64,000 bases of DNA from Bacteroidota bacterium (GTDB lineage: Bacteria > Bacteroidota > Ignavibacteria > UBA10030 > UBA8401), in NCBI GenBank assembly GCA_021796215.1, contig JAJYOK010000002.1:208953-272952 (forward strand). Reading direction: 5' to 3'. The translations under genes and the position numbers were made by a program. The notes beneath the pieces are model-generated. The model saw nothing but the letters and a program-made list of their open reading frames with translations. It did not search any database and was not told the DNA's origin. Shown here piece by piece: positions 51,661 to 60,728 of the stretch. Each line of letters starts with the position of its first letter. Position 1 is the stretch's first letter.

Positions 51661-54012
51661 TCACAGCTTGAAAAGGAAAAACAACACCATCACACCGATA
51701 AGAACGAAAAGGATGTACGACTGTATGCGTCCGGTCTGAACTTTCCGCAGCATCAAGCCGAAGAATCCGGCAAGATACGCTGTAAGGTTCACCGTGCCAT
51801 CAACAACTTTATTATCGAAGCCGCCGACGCCGGCATGAAGCAAAAAGAATGTGCCGCCGGCAACAATCAAACCGAGAATTCCTTTCCCGATCGCTATGCC
51901 GATTCCTGCTCCGCTCAATGCCGCATTTCCCGCCGCCCATCCGACATAGACTGAAAGGAGCGCCGCAAAGAAAAGGTAGGCCATCGCTTCGCGCTTCCCT
52001 TCCATGCCTTTGGCGTGGTCTTCGACCATGCCTTTGGCGTGGTCTTCGACCATGCCTTTGGCGTGGTCTTCGACTTCCCAGTTTTTCTTTACGCCAAGCG
52101 TCAGCGCCAATGTCCATCGCGCAGTGCCGTTGACAATTCCATCTATAAATGTGTTATCGAACCATGCCAGCAATCGCGAAAATCCAATAGTGCCCGCCAC
52201 TGCTGTCGCATGATACAATTCATCGAAGTACCACTTGTTCAAGAGAAATTTATGAACCGGAGCGAGCGCAGAAGCGAATGCGTCAGCGCTGATCTTCTTC
52301 CAATAGTACGTCAGGAATGCAAAAAGAATTCCGAGCGACGCAACGGTAAGCGAAAGATACATCGCCGTTGTGTGCTCATGGTGCATTGCTTCTTCAAAAA
52401 CTTCTGACGACGCGGAGGCAAGGCTTGCAGGAACAACAGTTACCGGACGCTCAATCGCATGATAGAACCAGCCGTCCGCCGGCGTAAGCGGATTGAAACT
52501 ATAGAACACAAAGAATGATAACGACGCAAGCACAATGAGCGGAATGATCATCGGCTTCGGCGATTCATGCAGATGTTCAAGACGCGTCGGATCTTTGTGC
52601 TCGCCAAGAAATGTGAGAATGACAAGACGGAACATATAAAATGCAGTCAGCGCCGCCGCACCGAAACCAAGAATCGGAATCAACGTGTGTCCGGTCAAAT
52701 CGCTGAACGCCAGCGTTCCGGCAAGAATTTGGTCCTTGCTGAGGAAGCCGGACGTAAGCGGCACTCCGGAAATCGCGAGCGTGAACATGACAAACGCCCA
52801 AAACGTCACCGGCATTTTCTTTTTCAGCCCGCCCATATTCCGAATATCCTGCGCATCGGTGTGATGATCATTCTGATGATGAAGCGCTCCATGCATAGCA
52901 TAGATCACGGAACCGGAAGCGAGAAACAATCCTGCTTTGAACGCGGCGTGCGTTGCGAGATGGAAAAATCCAGCCGTGTATGCGCCAACACCGAGTCCCA
53001 TTACCATATATCCAAGCTGGCTTACAGTCGAGTACGCCAGAACTTTTTTAATATCATTTTGTGCAATGGCAATTGTTGCCGCCATGAACGCCGTGATCGC
53101 TCCGATGTACGCGATGAATGTAAGCGCATCGGCAGTGAACATCGGAAAAACGCGCGCAACCAAATAGACACCGGCAGCAACCATCGTTGCAGCGTGAATT
53201 AATGCGCTCACCGGCGTGGGACCTTCCATCGCATCGGGCAGCCACACATGCAAAGGAAATTGCGCCGATTTTCCAATCGCTCCGCAGAAAATTAAAATTC
53301 CGGCGGCGGTCATCCACGCATCGCTTTGAAATGGAATTTGTCCGGCGGCTATCGCGGAAAAAATTCCGTCAAACGTCATCGTGTGAAAATTCGCCCACAC
53401 AATCATGATACCGATGAACATGCCGAGATCGCCGACACGATTAACGATGAACGCTTTCTTCCCGGCGTCCGCGGCAGATTTCTTTTCATACCAATGTCCG
53501 ATGAGAAGATACGAGCTGATGCCGACGAGTTCCCAGAACACATAGATCAGCCAGAAATTATTGGCAAGGACAATGCCGAGCATCGAGAAGGAAAAGAAGC
53601 TGAGGTACGCATAATAGCGGGAATAGCGGATGTCGTCGTGCATGTAGACAGTCGAGAACACATGAACGAGAAAGCTGATGAGCGTGACAACGACAAGCAT
53701 CACTGCCGTTACATTGTCAATCATAATTCCGATATCGAGCTTCAATGGAAAATCTGCCATCTTTGTGGCGGACGGAACAAGCGTATGAAAATCAACCCAC
53801 GTAAAAGTGAAATTCGGAACGACATCATTGAAAAAATTCAGCTTGCTGAACAGAATCGTCAGCGACGCCAACAAGTCAACGCCAAGAATCGCCGTGCCGA
53901 AAAGATCGCCCTGCCGCGGCAATCGCCTGCCAAAGAAAATGATCACAACAAAACTGAGGAGCGGCAGCAGCAGCACTGCCAGGGAAAGTTGAAGGAGAAA
54001 TTCTTGAGTCAT
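51661..54012 (-). CDS. nuoL: Complex I subunit NuoL with an extended C-terminal region
   Basis: 783 residues, much longer than the 613 of E. coli. Antiporter core with 14 helices: YVFWELVGISSYLLIGHWYEKKSAADAGKKAF, LHVWLPDAMEGPTPVSALIHAATMV, DIKKVLAYSTVSQLGYM. After helix 15 the lateral segment carries three perfect copies of VEDHAKGM (about 647-670), made by a 24-bp DNA repeat, then extra helices to the end. The repeat should lengthen a surface helix or loop. Stop and nuoM are separated by a short spacer with a palindrome. Confidence 0.95.
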   Translation of the reverse strand: MTQEFLLQLSLAVLLLPLLSFVVIIFFGRRLPRQGDLFGTAILGVDLLASLTILFSKLNFFNDVVPNFTFTWVDFHTLVPSATKMADFPLKLDIGIMIDNVTAVMLVVVTLISFLVHVFSTVYMHDDIRYSRYYAYLSFFSFSMLGIVLANNFWLIYVFWELVGISSYLLIGHWYEKKSAADAGKKAFIVNRVGDLGMFIGIMIVWANFHTMTFDGIFSAIAAGQIPFQSDAWMTAAGILIFCGAIGKSAQFPLHVWLPDAMEGPTPVSALIHAATMVAAGVYLVARVFPMFTADALTFIAYIGAITAFMAATIAIAQNDIKKVLAYSTVSQLGYMVMGLGVGAYTAGFFHLATHAAFKAGLFLASGSVIYAMHGALHHQNDHHTDAQDIRNMGGLKKKMPVTFWAFVMFTLAISGVPLTSGFLSKDQILAGTLAFSDLTGHTLIPILGFGAAALTAFYMFRLVILTFLGEHKDPTRLEHLHESPKPMIIPLIVLASLSFFVFYSFNPLTPADGWFYHAIERPVTVVPASLASASSEVFEEAMHHEHTTAMYLSLTVASLGILFAFLTYYWKKISADAFASALAPVHKFLLNKWYFDELYHATAVAGTIGFSRLLAWFDNTFIDGIVNGTARWTLALTLGVKKNWEVEDHAKGMVEDHAKGMVEDHAKGMEGKREAMAYLFFAALLSVYVGWAAGNAALSGAGIGIAIGKGILGLIVAGGTFFLLHAGVGGFDNKVVDGTVNLTAYLAGFFGLMLRKVQTGRIQSYILFVLIGVMVLFFLFKL
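52003..52074. repeat. Three perfect 24-bp repeats within nuoL
   Basis: Units 52003-52026, 52027-52050 and 52051-52074 are identical and in frame (VEDHAKGM each). Each contains a hairpin GACCATGCC-TTT-GGCGTGGTC spanning the unit border, with the GCC-TTT-GGC core also found in the kgd and nuoI elements. Confidence 0.92.
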
Positions 54013-54018
54013 AGTCAG

Positions 54019-54327
54019 TTAATCTTTCAGCGTATCCACTTCGTCAACATTCACAGTATTAAACTGTTGATAGATGTTCAACACAATTGCGAGCGCAACA
54101 GCCGCTTCGCACGCCGCAAGAATGATGACAAAAATCGCAGCCATTTGTCCATCAAGATGCATTCCGCCGTAATGAGCAAACGCGATAAAATTGATGTTGG
54201 CGGAATTCAAAATCAATTCAATGCCCATCAACACCATGATCGCATTGCGGCGCGCCATCACCGCAAAAAGTCCGAACGAAAAAAGAATCGCGCTGGCGAT
54301 CAGATAATGTGTGAGAGTAACGTGCAT
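54019..54327 (-). CDS. nuoK: Complex I subunit NuoK
   Basis: 102 residues, three helices, normal size. Conserved Glu residues in helix 2 (MVLMGIELILNSANINFIAF) and helix 3 (IILAACEAAVALAIVLNIYQ) take part in proton transfer. It is followed after 6 bp by nuoL. Confidence 0.96.
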   Translation of the reverse strand: MHVTLTHYLIASAILFSFGLFAVMARRNAIMVLMGIELILNSANINFIAFAHYGGMHLDGQMAAIFVIILAACEAAVALAIVLNIYQQFNTVNVDEVDTLKD

Positions 54328-54330
54328 ATC

Positions 54331-54390
54331 AGTTTCGAGTTTTGAGTTTCAAGTTTTGAGTTTCGGGATTCAAGATTCAAATGATTCAAA
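54331..54390. repeat. Degenerate word repeats in the nuoJ-nuoK spacer
   Basis: The spacer consists of near-repeats of AGTTTTGAGTTTC and GATTCAA. Similar short-word runs occupy the nuoI-nuoH (55697-55770) and nuoH-nuoD (56830-56895) spacers, each with its own words. Confidence 0.55.
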
Positions 54391-54420
54391 CCGCGAAACA
54401 CGAACGCGCTGAATCGTGAA

Positions 54421-54948
54421 TCATTTCTTCTTTTCTCTTCTTGCAATCATCGCTGCGCCAATCATCGCAACAAGCAGCACCACCGATGCGACTTCAAACG
54501 GAAGTACATAATTTGTGATCAATGCTTCGCCGATATGTGATGCCGTTGATTTAGCCACTGGCGCACCGGCATCGGGCACCACGAACCAATCGGTCAGCGT
54601 GAAAACACCGCAGAGTGTTCCGGCAATAATCGCCGTAATAATTGATGCAGGCAGAATGTGAATGTTTCCTGTTTTGATCTGCACATCCACAATCTTGTTC
54701 GTCAGCATCACACCGAACAAAATCAAAACCAAAATGCCGCCGACATACACAAGAATCTGCGTGACGGCAAGGAAATCGGCGTTCAACAACACATACAATC
54801 CGGCAACAGCGAAAAGCGTAAACATCAAGGAAAATGCGGAGTGGACAATGTTGCGCGAAAAGACAACGACGCCGCCGGAAAGAATTGCAAGCAAAGCGAA
54901 AAAGTAGAAAAGGTAATCTGTGAGTTGTAACGTAGTATCAGGAGTCAT
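54421..54948 (-). CDS. nuoJ: Complex I subunit NuoJ
   Basis: 175 residues, five helices, normal size. FYFFALLAILSGGVVVFSRNIVHSAFSLMFTLFAVAGLYVLLNADFLAVTQILVYVGGILVLILF matches the family, including the pi-bulge helix 3 region (TQILVYVGGILVL in part). Basic C-terminal tail. Confidence 0.95.
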   Translation of the reverse strand: MTPDTTLQLTDYLFYFFALLAILSGGVVVFSRNIVHSAFSLMFTLFAVAGLYVLLNADFLAVTQILVYVGGILVLILFGVMLTNKIVDVQIKTGNIHILPASIITAIIAGTLCGVFTLTDWFVVPDAGAPVAKSTASHIGEALITNYVLPFEVASVVLLVAMIGAAMIARREKKK

Positions 54949-54968
54949 AGTGCGCTTGAGTACTGAAA

Positions 54969-55694
54969 TTATTCTTGTTTAGGTCCCGCGTCTGCCGGCG
55001 GGTTTTCTGCCGTAGGCTGATCAGCCTTTGGCTGAGCAGAGACCGGCAGCGGACCAACTTGCACCGGCGCTGATTGCTGCGGTTGCGGCGCAGCTACCGG
55101 AGAAGTGGTTGCTGACTGTGCAGCAGGCGCCTGCGCCATCTTCAATTTTGCTTCAGCAGCAGCTTTCGCGGCAGCGGCTTTCTTCGCCGCGGCTTCCTCT
55201 TCCATTTTTTTCGCCTTCACCCGCGCTGTTTCAATTTCTGCCGGGGTCATGGTGGCAAAACTGTAAATCAAATTGTGCCGGTCGAATTCGGCAAACTCGT
55301 ACACATCCGTCATCTTAATACATTCCGTCGGACAAGGAGGCACACACAGTCCACAGTAACAACACTTTGCAATATCAATATCGAAAACCGGAACATGCAG
55401 CCGTTTCTTCTGTCCGGTTGATGTAACGCCCAAATTATCTTCCGGTGTTGATTTAATTGTCTCGATCGTGATACAATCTACCGGACATGCCATCGAACAT
55501 TGGTCACAGCCGATGCAGTCATCCATATTGACGTACAACCGGTTGCGCGCGCGTTCCGGCAATTTCATTTTCTGCGTCGGATACTGAATGGTCACTGCCG
55601 GCGTAAAAAGATGACTGAACGTCACCCTCATACCGATGAGCGCAGTCTTCACTCCTAAATAGACACCGTTGAAATATTCTTTAACAGGATTCAT
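54969..55694 (-). CDS. nuoI: Complex I subunit NuoI with a long Ala/Pro/Gln tail
   Basis: 241 residues against about 165-180 usually. Two 4Fe-4S motifs: CIGCDQCSMACPVDC and CCYCGLCVPPCPTEC (clusters N6a and N6b). From about residue 150 on there is an added tail: a Lys/Ala/Glu coiled segment (ARVKAKKMEEEAAAKKAA...) and then a Pro/Gln linker that contains QPKADQP, encoded by the 23-bp palindromic repeat also present in kgd. The tail could bind the missing electron-input partner (inference). Confidence 0.95.
   Translation of the reverse strand: MNPVKEYFNGVYLGVKTALIGMRVTFSHLFTPAVTIQYPTQKMKLPERARNRLYVNMDDCIGCDQCSMACPVDCITIETIKSTPEDNLGVTSTGQKKRLHVPVFDIDIAKCCYCGLCVPPCPTECIKMTDVYEFAEFDRHNLIYSFATMTPAEIETARVKAKKMEEEAAAKKAAAAKAAAEAKLKMAQAPAAQSATTSPVAAPQPQQSAPVQVGPLPVSAQPKADQPTAENPPADAGPKQE
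55015..55037. repeat. Palindromic repeat inside nuoI
   Basis: 23 bp identical to kgd 7414-7436. The core AGGCTGATCAGCCT is a perfect 14-bp palindrome. It is translated as QPKADQP in the C-terminal tail of NuoI. Confidence 0.8.
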
Positions 55695-55775
55695 TTTTTA
55701 TCAGTTATCAGTATTCAGTCATCAGTGAACAGCAGCAATGATAACTGTCCATTGTTCACTGCAAACTGTTTTTCA

Positions 55776-56822
55776 TCACCACACAACAATCAAGCCGATA
55801 GCGAGCACACAGAAAAGTGCGAACGGCGTCAGCACTTTCCACGACACATACATCAACTGGTCAACGCGCAGGCGCGGAAGCGTCCATCGCAGCCAGATAT
55901 TCACGCAGACGAAAAACATTCCTTTCGTGATGAACCAGAATGCATCCCACCCGGGACCCGACATGAATGTTCCGAACGGGCTTGCCCATCCGCCGAAAAA
56001 CAACACCGTCACAATGGCCGACACGACAAAAAGATTTGCATATTCAGAGAGATAAAACATTGCAAACTTCATGCCGCTAAATTCCGTGTTATAGCCTTGC
56101 ACCAGTTCCGATTCCGCTTCAGGAATATCAAACGGCGTGCGATTCACTTCCGCCATTGACGCAACATAATAAATGACGAACATGATTAGCATAAATGGGA
56201 AAAGAAGAAGCTTTTTTCCCATCGGAAACGGACCGCCGAAGATGAGCCAGTTTTGAATTCCGCTCGATTGGAAATCGCTGATGCTGTTCAAGCTCATCGT
56301 TCCGGTAATCATGATCACGGCAAGAATCGCAAACGCAGAAGGAATTTCGTAGCTGACAATTTGCGCCGCAGAACGAAGCGCGCCAAAGAGCGACCATTTA
56401 TTGTTCGACGCCCATCCCGCCATCAACAATCCGACAACGACGAGCGAGGAAACTGCGACGATGTAAAAAACTCCGATGTTCAGATCGCTGCCGATGTACG
56501 CTTTGCTGAACGGAAGCACTGCAAATGCGGCATACGTTCCGGTAAAAACGATGTACGGAGAAAGAAGAAATAAAATTTTATCCGCCGCAGTGGGAATAGT
56601 GTCTTCCTTCTGCAGCAGCTTCAAAATATCGGCGAAGGGCTGCAATGTTCCGTGCCAGCCGGTGCGCATGTAGGCAAGACGGTCTTGCATGTGTGCGGCA
56701 ATTTTCATCTCAAGATAAATTGTCACAAGCGCGTACGGAAGAATGAAAACCAGCGGAAGTGCACCCATAATAATGTGCACCCAAATCGTGTCGCCGAGTA
56801 ATGATGTAAGAAATTGTTCCAT
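55776..56822 (-). CDS. nuoH: Complex I subunit NuoH
   Basis: 348 residues, eight to nine helices. It forms part of the quinone chamber with NuoB and NuoD. Conserved loops: MQDRLAYMRTGWHGTLQPFADILKLLQKED, SYEIPSAFAIL, and AEVNRTPFDIPEAESELVQGYNTEFSGMKFAMFYLSEYAN, all with the family's acidic residues. Normal length. Confidence 0.96.
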   Translation of the reverse strand: MEQFLTSLLGDTIWVHIIMGALPLVFILPYALVTIYLEMKIAAHMQDRLAYMRTGWHGTLQPFADILKLLQKEDTIPTAADKILFLLSPYIVFTGTYAAFAVLPFSKAYIGSDLNIGVFYIVAVSSLVVVGLLMAGWASNNKWSLFGALRSAAQIVSYEIPSAFAILAVIMITGTMSLNSISDFQSSGIQNWLIFGGPFPMGKKLLLFPFMLIMFVIYYVASMAEVNRTPFDIPEAESELVQGYNTEFSGMKFAMFYLSEYANLFVVSAIVTVLFFGGWASPFGTFMSGPGWDAFWFITKGMFFVCVNIWLRWTLPRLRVDQLMYVSWKVLTPFALFCVLAIGLIVVW

Positions 56823-56895
56823 TGACAGGTATTAGGTGTTGGGTTTTAGGACTTAGGTATTGAGTGTAAATTATTCATTGTTAATTGTTCATTGT

Positions 56896-58056
56896 TTACC
56901 GGTCAACTTCACCAAGCACGATATCAATCGAACCGGCGATTGCCACCATATCCGCTATCATCGCGCCTTTGGAAATTTCGTTGATGACGCTTAGATTGGA
57001 AAATGCCGGCGACCGCGCTTTGATGCGGTACGGCGTTGCCGACCCGTCGCTCACAATATAATAACCTAATTCACCGCGCGGCGATTCGATGCGCGCATAC
57101 ACTTCACCGGGATTCGGACGAATGCGTTTCGGAATTGCGGCATGAACATCGCCTTCAGGAATTTGAGCGAGCGCCTGCTCAATAATTCTCACGCTCTGTT
57201 CCATTTCGCGGGCGCGCACAATGTGACGGTCCCAGCAATCGCCAACCGTTCCCATCTCGCCTTTACCGACGCAGACATCCCATTCAAATTTATGATACAC
57301 AGAATACGGATCGTCGCGGCGCAAATCCCAATCCACGCCGGAACCGCGCAGCATCGGCCCGCTGCATCCGTAATTGATCGCAACATCTGCCGGAAGAACG
57401 CCGACATTCGCCGTGCGCTTCACGAAGATTTCATTGTATGTCAGCAGGTCATTCAACTCTTTGATATTCGGCTTGAAGTACGCACAGAATTCTTTCGCCT
57501 TCGGAATAAAGTCCGGCGGTATATCGTGAGACAATCCGCCGACCCACATATAATTGTAGAGCAAGCGTGCACCGCACGTCATTTCAAACAAATCAAGAAT
57601 TTTTTCGCGGTCACGGAAGCAATAGAGGAACGGCGTGAATGCGCCGATGTCAATGCCGTAGGTTCCAATCGCGATCAGATGGCTGGCGATACGCTGCAAC
57701 TCCGCCATAATCACGCGGATGTATTCAACGCGCTCCGGCACCTGAATCTTCAAGAGGCGCTCTGCCGCGACAACGTAACCGAATTCATTCGTCATTGAGG
57801 CGACATAATCCATCCGGTCAGTGTAGGGAATCACCTGCTGATAATTCGTCATGTGCTCGCAATGCTTTTCGAAACAGCGATGCAGGTAGCCGATATGAGG
57901 AATGACATCAACAACAATTTCTCCGTCAACGACCAGCTCGAGACGCAGCACACCGTGCGTTGCCGGATGCTGCGGTCCCATGTTGAGAATCATCTCCTCG
58001 GTACGAAGCGTTCTGCCGGTTGAAGAAGTTGCGGGTGTTGTGATTATTTCAGACAT
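56896..58056 (-). CDS. nuoD: Complex I subunit NuoD
   Basis: 386 residues. The 49-kDa quinone-site subunit: [33 protein letters not shown] (His and Tyr near the quinone), [19 protein letters not shown], and the C-terminal [10 protein letters not shown]. It is separate from NuoC, unlike in E. coli. A spacer of 137 bp with an inverted repeat lies before it. Confidence 0.97.
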   Translation of the reverse strand: MSEIITTPATSSTGRTLRTEEMILNMGPQHPATHGVLRLELVVDGEIVVDVIPHIGYLHRCFEKHCEHMTNYQQVIPYTDRMDYVASMTNEFGYVVAAERLLKIQVPERVEYIRVIMAELQRIASHLIAIGTYGIDIGAFTPFLYCFRDREKILDLFEMTCGARLLYNYMWVGGLSHDIPPDFIPKAKEFCAYFKPNIKELNDLLTYNEIFVKRTANVGVLPADVAINYGCSGPMLRGSGVDWDLRRDDPYSVYHKFEWDVCVGKGEMGTVGDCWDRHIVRAREMEQSVRIIEQALAQIPEGDVHAAIPKRIRPNPGEVYARIESPRGELGYYIVSDGSATPYRIKARSPAFSNLSVINEISKGAMIADMVAIAGSIDIVLGEVDR

Positions 58057-58079
58057 GATAAGTCAAATTCCAAGTTTTT

Positions 58080-58155
58080 ATCCACGAAGAACACAAAGGG
58101 ACACTAAGTTAGTGATTGTAGGGATACCAAAAAATTCTTCGTGAACTTCGTGGAT
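58080..58155. repeat. Inverted repeat in the nuoC-nuoD spacer
   Basis: ATCCACGAAG at 58080-58089 pairs with CTTCGTGGAT at 58146-58155, and symmetry continues imperfectly inwards (CAC...GTG). Repeats of the CCACGAAG...CTTCGTGG kind are common in FCB and other genomes. It may form a large hairpin in the operon mRNA. Confidence 0.6.
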
Positions 58156-58193
58156 CATTTTTTCAACAATCTTCTTAACAAAACATTCATCCA

Positions 58194-58676
58194 TCAATAC
58201 GGCACCCGCATTCCGTTGTAAAATTCGGGAACCTGATAATCTTTCCGAAGCGGATATCCTTCCCAATCGTACGGCAAAAGAATGCGGCGCAAATCCGGAT
58301 GTCCCGTGAAGCGAATGCCGAACAAATCGAATGCTTCCCGTTCGTGCCAGTTTGCAGTTTTCCAAATTGATTCTACCGATTGCACTTCCGGCGCTTCGGT
58401 GGGCACTTCCACACGAATCGTAATTTTGTGTTTCTTTACCAACGATGAAAGATGATAGATGACGCTTAATTTTCCTTTCAGGTCTACACCGGAAAGGCTC
58501 GACAAAAAATCGAATTGCAATTCATCGTCATCGCGAAGAAATTGTGCAATCCCGATAATGTGCTGCGGCGAGACTTTGATCCAAGGATCAACAGGCGCAT
58601 CAAGCTTCGCTTCAATGCCGAAAGCGGAATCGGGGAAATTTGCGGTAAGACGTTCTAAAATTTCTTGTGGGGACAT
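58194..58676 (-). CDS. nuoC: Complex I subunit NuoC
   Basis: 160 residues, the 30-kDa subunit of the connecting module. ESIWKTANWHEREAFDLFGIRFTGHPDLRRILLPYDWEGYPLRKDY is the family signature. Standalone (not fused with NuoD). Confidence 0.96.
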   Translation of the reverse strand: MSPQEILERLTANFPDSAFGIEAKLDAPVDPWIKVSPQHIIGIAQFLRDDDELQFDFLSSLSGVDLKGKLSVIYHLSSLVKKHKITIRVEVPTEAPEVQSVESIWKTANWHEREAFDLFGIRFTGHPDLRRILLPYDWEGYPLRKDYQVPEFYNGMRVPY

Positions 58677-58707
58677 AATGAAGTCAAAAAAAATTCGTAG
58701 CCTTAGC

Positions 58708-59202
58708 TCATGCAGATTTTTTCTTTACGAGCGATTCATGCCGGACTTTTTCCTGAAGCTTAATCAAACCTTCGAGCAATGCTTCAGGACGCGGCGGACA
58801 GCCGGGAACGTACACGTCAACCGGAATGACGCGGTCAACACCCTTGAGAACATGATAGCCGTGTTCCCAATATGGACCACCGCAATTCGAACAGCTTCCC
58901 ATCGAAATCACGTATCGCGGCTCTGCCATCTGATCGTACAACCGCTTGATGCGCGATGCCATTTTCAGCGTCACCGTTCCCGAGACAATCATCACGTCGC
59001 ATTGGCGCGGCGTTGCGCGCGGGATTACACCGAACCGCATCATATCAAAGTTCGATGCGGAAGCGGCCATCATTTCAATGGCACAGCACGCAAGTCCGAA
59101 TTGCATCTGCCACAACGACGAGAGCCGAGCCCAATTCAGAAGATTATCAAGCGAGGTAACAACGATATTACTGCTGTCGAATTGTTTATCTAAAAGACCC
59201 AT
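58708..59202 (-). CDS. nuoB: Complex I subunit NuoB
   Basis: 164 residues. It carries cluster N2, the last iron-sulfur centre before quinone: ACCAIEMM (tandem Cys), [11 protein letters not shown] and [12 protein letters not shown] give the four ligands. It has the conserved [23 protein letters not shown] stretch in part. Starts 9 bp after nuoA. Confidence 0.97.
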   Translation of the reverse strand: MGLLDKQFDSSNIVVTSLDNLLNWARLSSLWQMQFGLACCAIEMMAASASNFDMMRFGVIPRATPRQCDVMIVSGTVTLKMASRIKRLYDQMAEPRYVISMGSCSNCGGPYWEHGYHVLKGVDRVIPVDVYVPGCPPRPEALLEGLIKLQEKVRHESLVKKKSA

Positions 59203-59211
59203 ACGCGATTC

Positions 59212-59661
59212 CTAAACCGAAACAAATTCCTTTTCCTCAGTTCGTTCCATCTCCTCAGAAATAATTCCCTTCCCTTTCACATACACCGGCAATCGAGGCG
59301 AAGGCTTGTCCCAGTCCAGGTCGCCTTTGACCCACACATAGGCAAATCCAACAATGAGAATGGCAAGAAACACCACCATCTCAAGAAAAGCAAACACTCC
59401 AAAGTTTTTGAAAACCACAGCCCACGGAAACAACACGACAACTTCAACGTCGAAAATCAAAAAGATCAATGCGACGACATAGAAGCGAACATTCAGCCGA
59501 ACCCATGAGCCGCCGACCGGTTCTTCGCCGCATTCATACGTAGAAAGTTTTTCAGGATACGGCCTGTGCGGGCGCAGTATCCATGAAAAAATCAAACCGC
59601 CTGCTGTGAAAACAACTCCGATGAGTAAAAAGATTAGTATTCTGCCAAAATCTGTTAACAT
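59212..59661 (-). CDS. nuoA: Complex I subunit NuoA
   Basis: 149 residues, three helices. The quinone-site loop is intact: RPHRPYPEKLSTYECGEEPVGGSWVRLNVRFYVVALIFLIFDVEVVVLFPWA, with the conserved Cys, Glu and Asp. It is the first gene of the operon, with a strong promoter about 60 bp upstream. The C-terminal tail beyond the last helix is somewhat long and charged. Confidence 0.96.
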   Translation of the reverse strand: MLTDFGRILIFLLIGVVFTAGGLIFSWILRPHRPYPEKLSTYECGEEPVGGSWVRLNVRFYVVALIFLIFDVEVVVLFPWAVVFKNFGVFAFLEMVVFLAILIVGFAYVWVKGDLDWDKPSPRLPVYVKGKGIISEEMERTEEKEFVSV

Positions 59662-59718
59662 GAGGGATACTTCTTGATAGAAAGAACGTCCCGTGTTACG
59701 GGACTGAAATGCGGGATA

Positions 59719-59747
59719 AATATACTAAGAACTTGCCCGCGAGTCAA
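59719..59747 (-). promoter_or_regulatory. Promoter of the nuo operon
   Basis: Minus strand TTGACT (59742-59747), 17 nt, TATATT (59719-59724). Expected start near 59711, 50 nt before nuoA. The best promoter match in the window. Confidence 0.7.
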
Positions 59748-59775
59748 GTTTCAAAGAACGATCTTTGGAACTTTT

Positions 59776-60468
59776 TTACGAGGCAGACGCTTCTGCAATG
59801 TACCTGTCAATATCACGCGCGACGTTTGATGACGGATATTCTTCCTTAATTTTTTTGTACAGCGACAACGCCTCATCTTTGTTGCCCGACTTTGCGTAAT
59901 TGCGTGCGGCATTAAAATAATGATCTGCGGCATTCGGTCCCTTCGGGCTTTTTACCGCAGCTTTCTCATAATATTCCGCCGCATCTTTTGCGTCGCCTTT
60001 CGCTTCATAACATGCTGCAACTCCGGCAAGCCGTGATGCTTCAAGAAAATCATTCGGGCCGCTGCAGTCCTTGAAATACTCCAGTGCTTTGTCGTACTGC
60101 TGCATATTGTAGTACGCATCAGCAAGATAGAACTTCGCCATGTTGCCTGCTTTGGTGCCGCCGTAATTATCAACGATGCTTTGCAGTCCGGTGAGATTTT
60201 TTCCCGGCATTCCGTTCACTGCCACTTGATAATTTCCGCTATCGTAATACGAAAAGATTCCCGCCAGCTCGACCGTCGCCTTTTCATTGTTGGCAGAAAC
60301 ATTGTTGAGATAAAACCAGCCAACAAGAACTGCCGCGATTAAAATGCCCCCGATCATGTTCACACGTTTTTTATTTACGTCGAACCATTGCCGGGCTTCG
60401 AAGTAGGTTGTAACGAGTTTATCTTCTTTAATCTCGCGTTTTGTAATTTTTTTCTTTGCACGCAGCAT
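59776..60468 (-). CDS. TPR protein with one membrane helix (YfgM-like)
   Basis: 230 residues. A basic cytoplasmic N-terminus (MLRAKKKITKREIKEDKLVTTYFEARQWF), a helix at about 38-58 (MIGGILIAAVLVGWFYLNNV), then at least four TPR-like repeats (NMAKFYLADAYYNMQQYDKALEYF, EASRLAGVAACYEAKGDAKDAAEYYEKA, ADHYFNAARNYAKSGNKDEALSLYKKI). The layout matches YfgM, a chaperone partner of the Sec translocon, or BamD-like assembly factors. It precedes the nuo operon, which has its own promoter. Confidence 0.85.
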   Translation of the reverse strand: MLRAKKKITKREIKEDKLVTTYFEARQWFDVNKKRVNMIGGILIAAVLVGWFYLNNVSANNEKATVELAGIFSYYDSGNYQVAVNGMPGKNLTGLQSIVDNYGGTKAGNMAKFYLADAYYNMQQYDKALEYFKDCSGPNDFLEASRLAGVAACYEAKGDAKDAAEYYEKAAVKSPKGPNAADHYFNAARNYAKSGNKDEALSLYKKIKEEYPSSNVARDIDRYIAEASAS

Positions 60469-60560
60469 GTACTCTATCCGTTATTTGTGAATGAATAAAT
60501 GTTCCTGAATTATTGGATTGATGGATTTTTGGAAACAAGGTCATCAATCCGTTGTTTTTG

Positions 60561-60634
60561 TACGCTCGTCGGGAGTCGAACCCGAAACCTTCAGCTTCGG
60601 AGGCTGACGCTCTATCCAGTTGAGCTACGAGCGC
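60561..60634 (-). tRNA. tRNA-Arg (anticodon CCG)
   Basis: 74 nt on the minus strand. Acceptor GCGCTCG/CGAGCGT (the first pair is G-U), D arm AGCTC...GAGC, anticodon stem TCAGC/GCTGA with loop CTCCGAA (anticodon CCG, reads CGG), T arm CGGGTTCGACTCCCG, discriminator A, no encoded CCA. Two partial copies of its 5' end lie upstream. Confidence 0.95.
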
Positions 60635-60725
60635 AGATGAAGCGCGAGCAGCGAAATCCCGCCGTACTTTGGAGGATTGGCTACGAGCGCAGATGTTATT
60701 TGGCACTCCTTCTACGAGCGCAGAT
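60625..60725 (-). repeat. Threefold repeat of the tRNA-Arg 5' end
   Basis: ATCTGCGCTCGTAG (minus strand) occurs at 60625-60638 (the real tRNA start plus 4 nt), 60681-60694 and 60712-60725. Each extra copy holds the first ten bases of the tRNA, including the whole 5' acceptor strand, and then diverges. Confidence 0.85.
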
Positions 60726-60728
60726 AAT

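Noticed and set aside
53326..54345. 339-codon plus-strand frame opposite nuoL and nuoK
   Set aside because: Shadow of the strongly conserved nuo genes; composition is charged and random-looking, with no ribosome site.
58080..58155. Inverted repeat as ends of an insertion sequence
   Set aside because: Only about 55 bp lie between the arms, with no transposase and no target duplication; it fits a REP-like hairpin.
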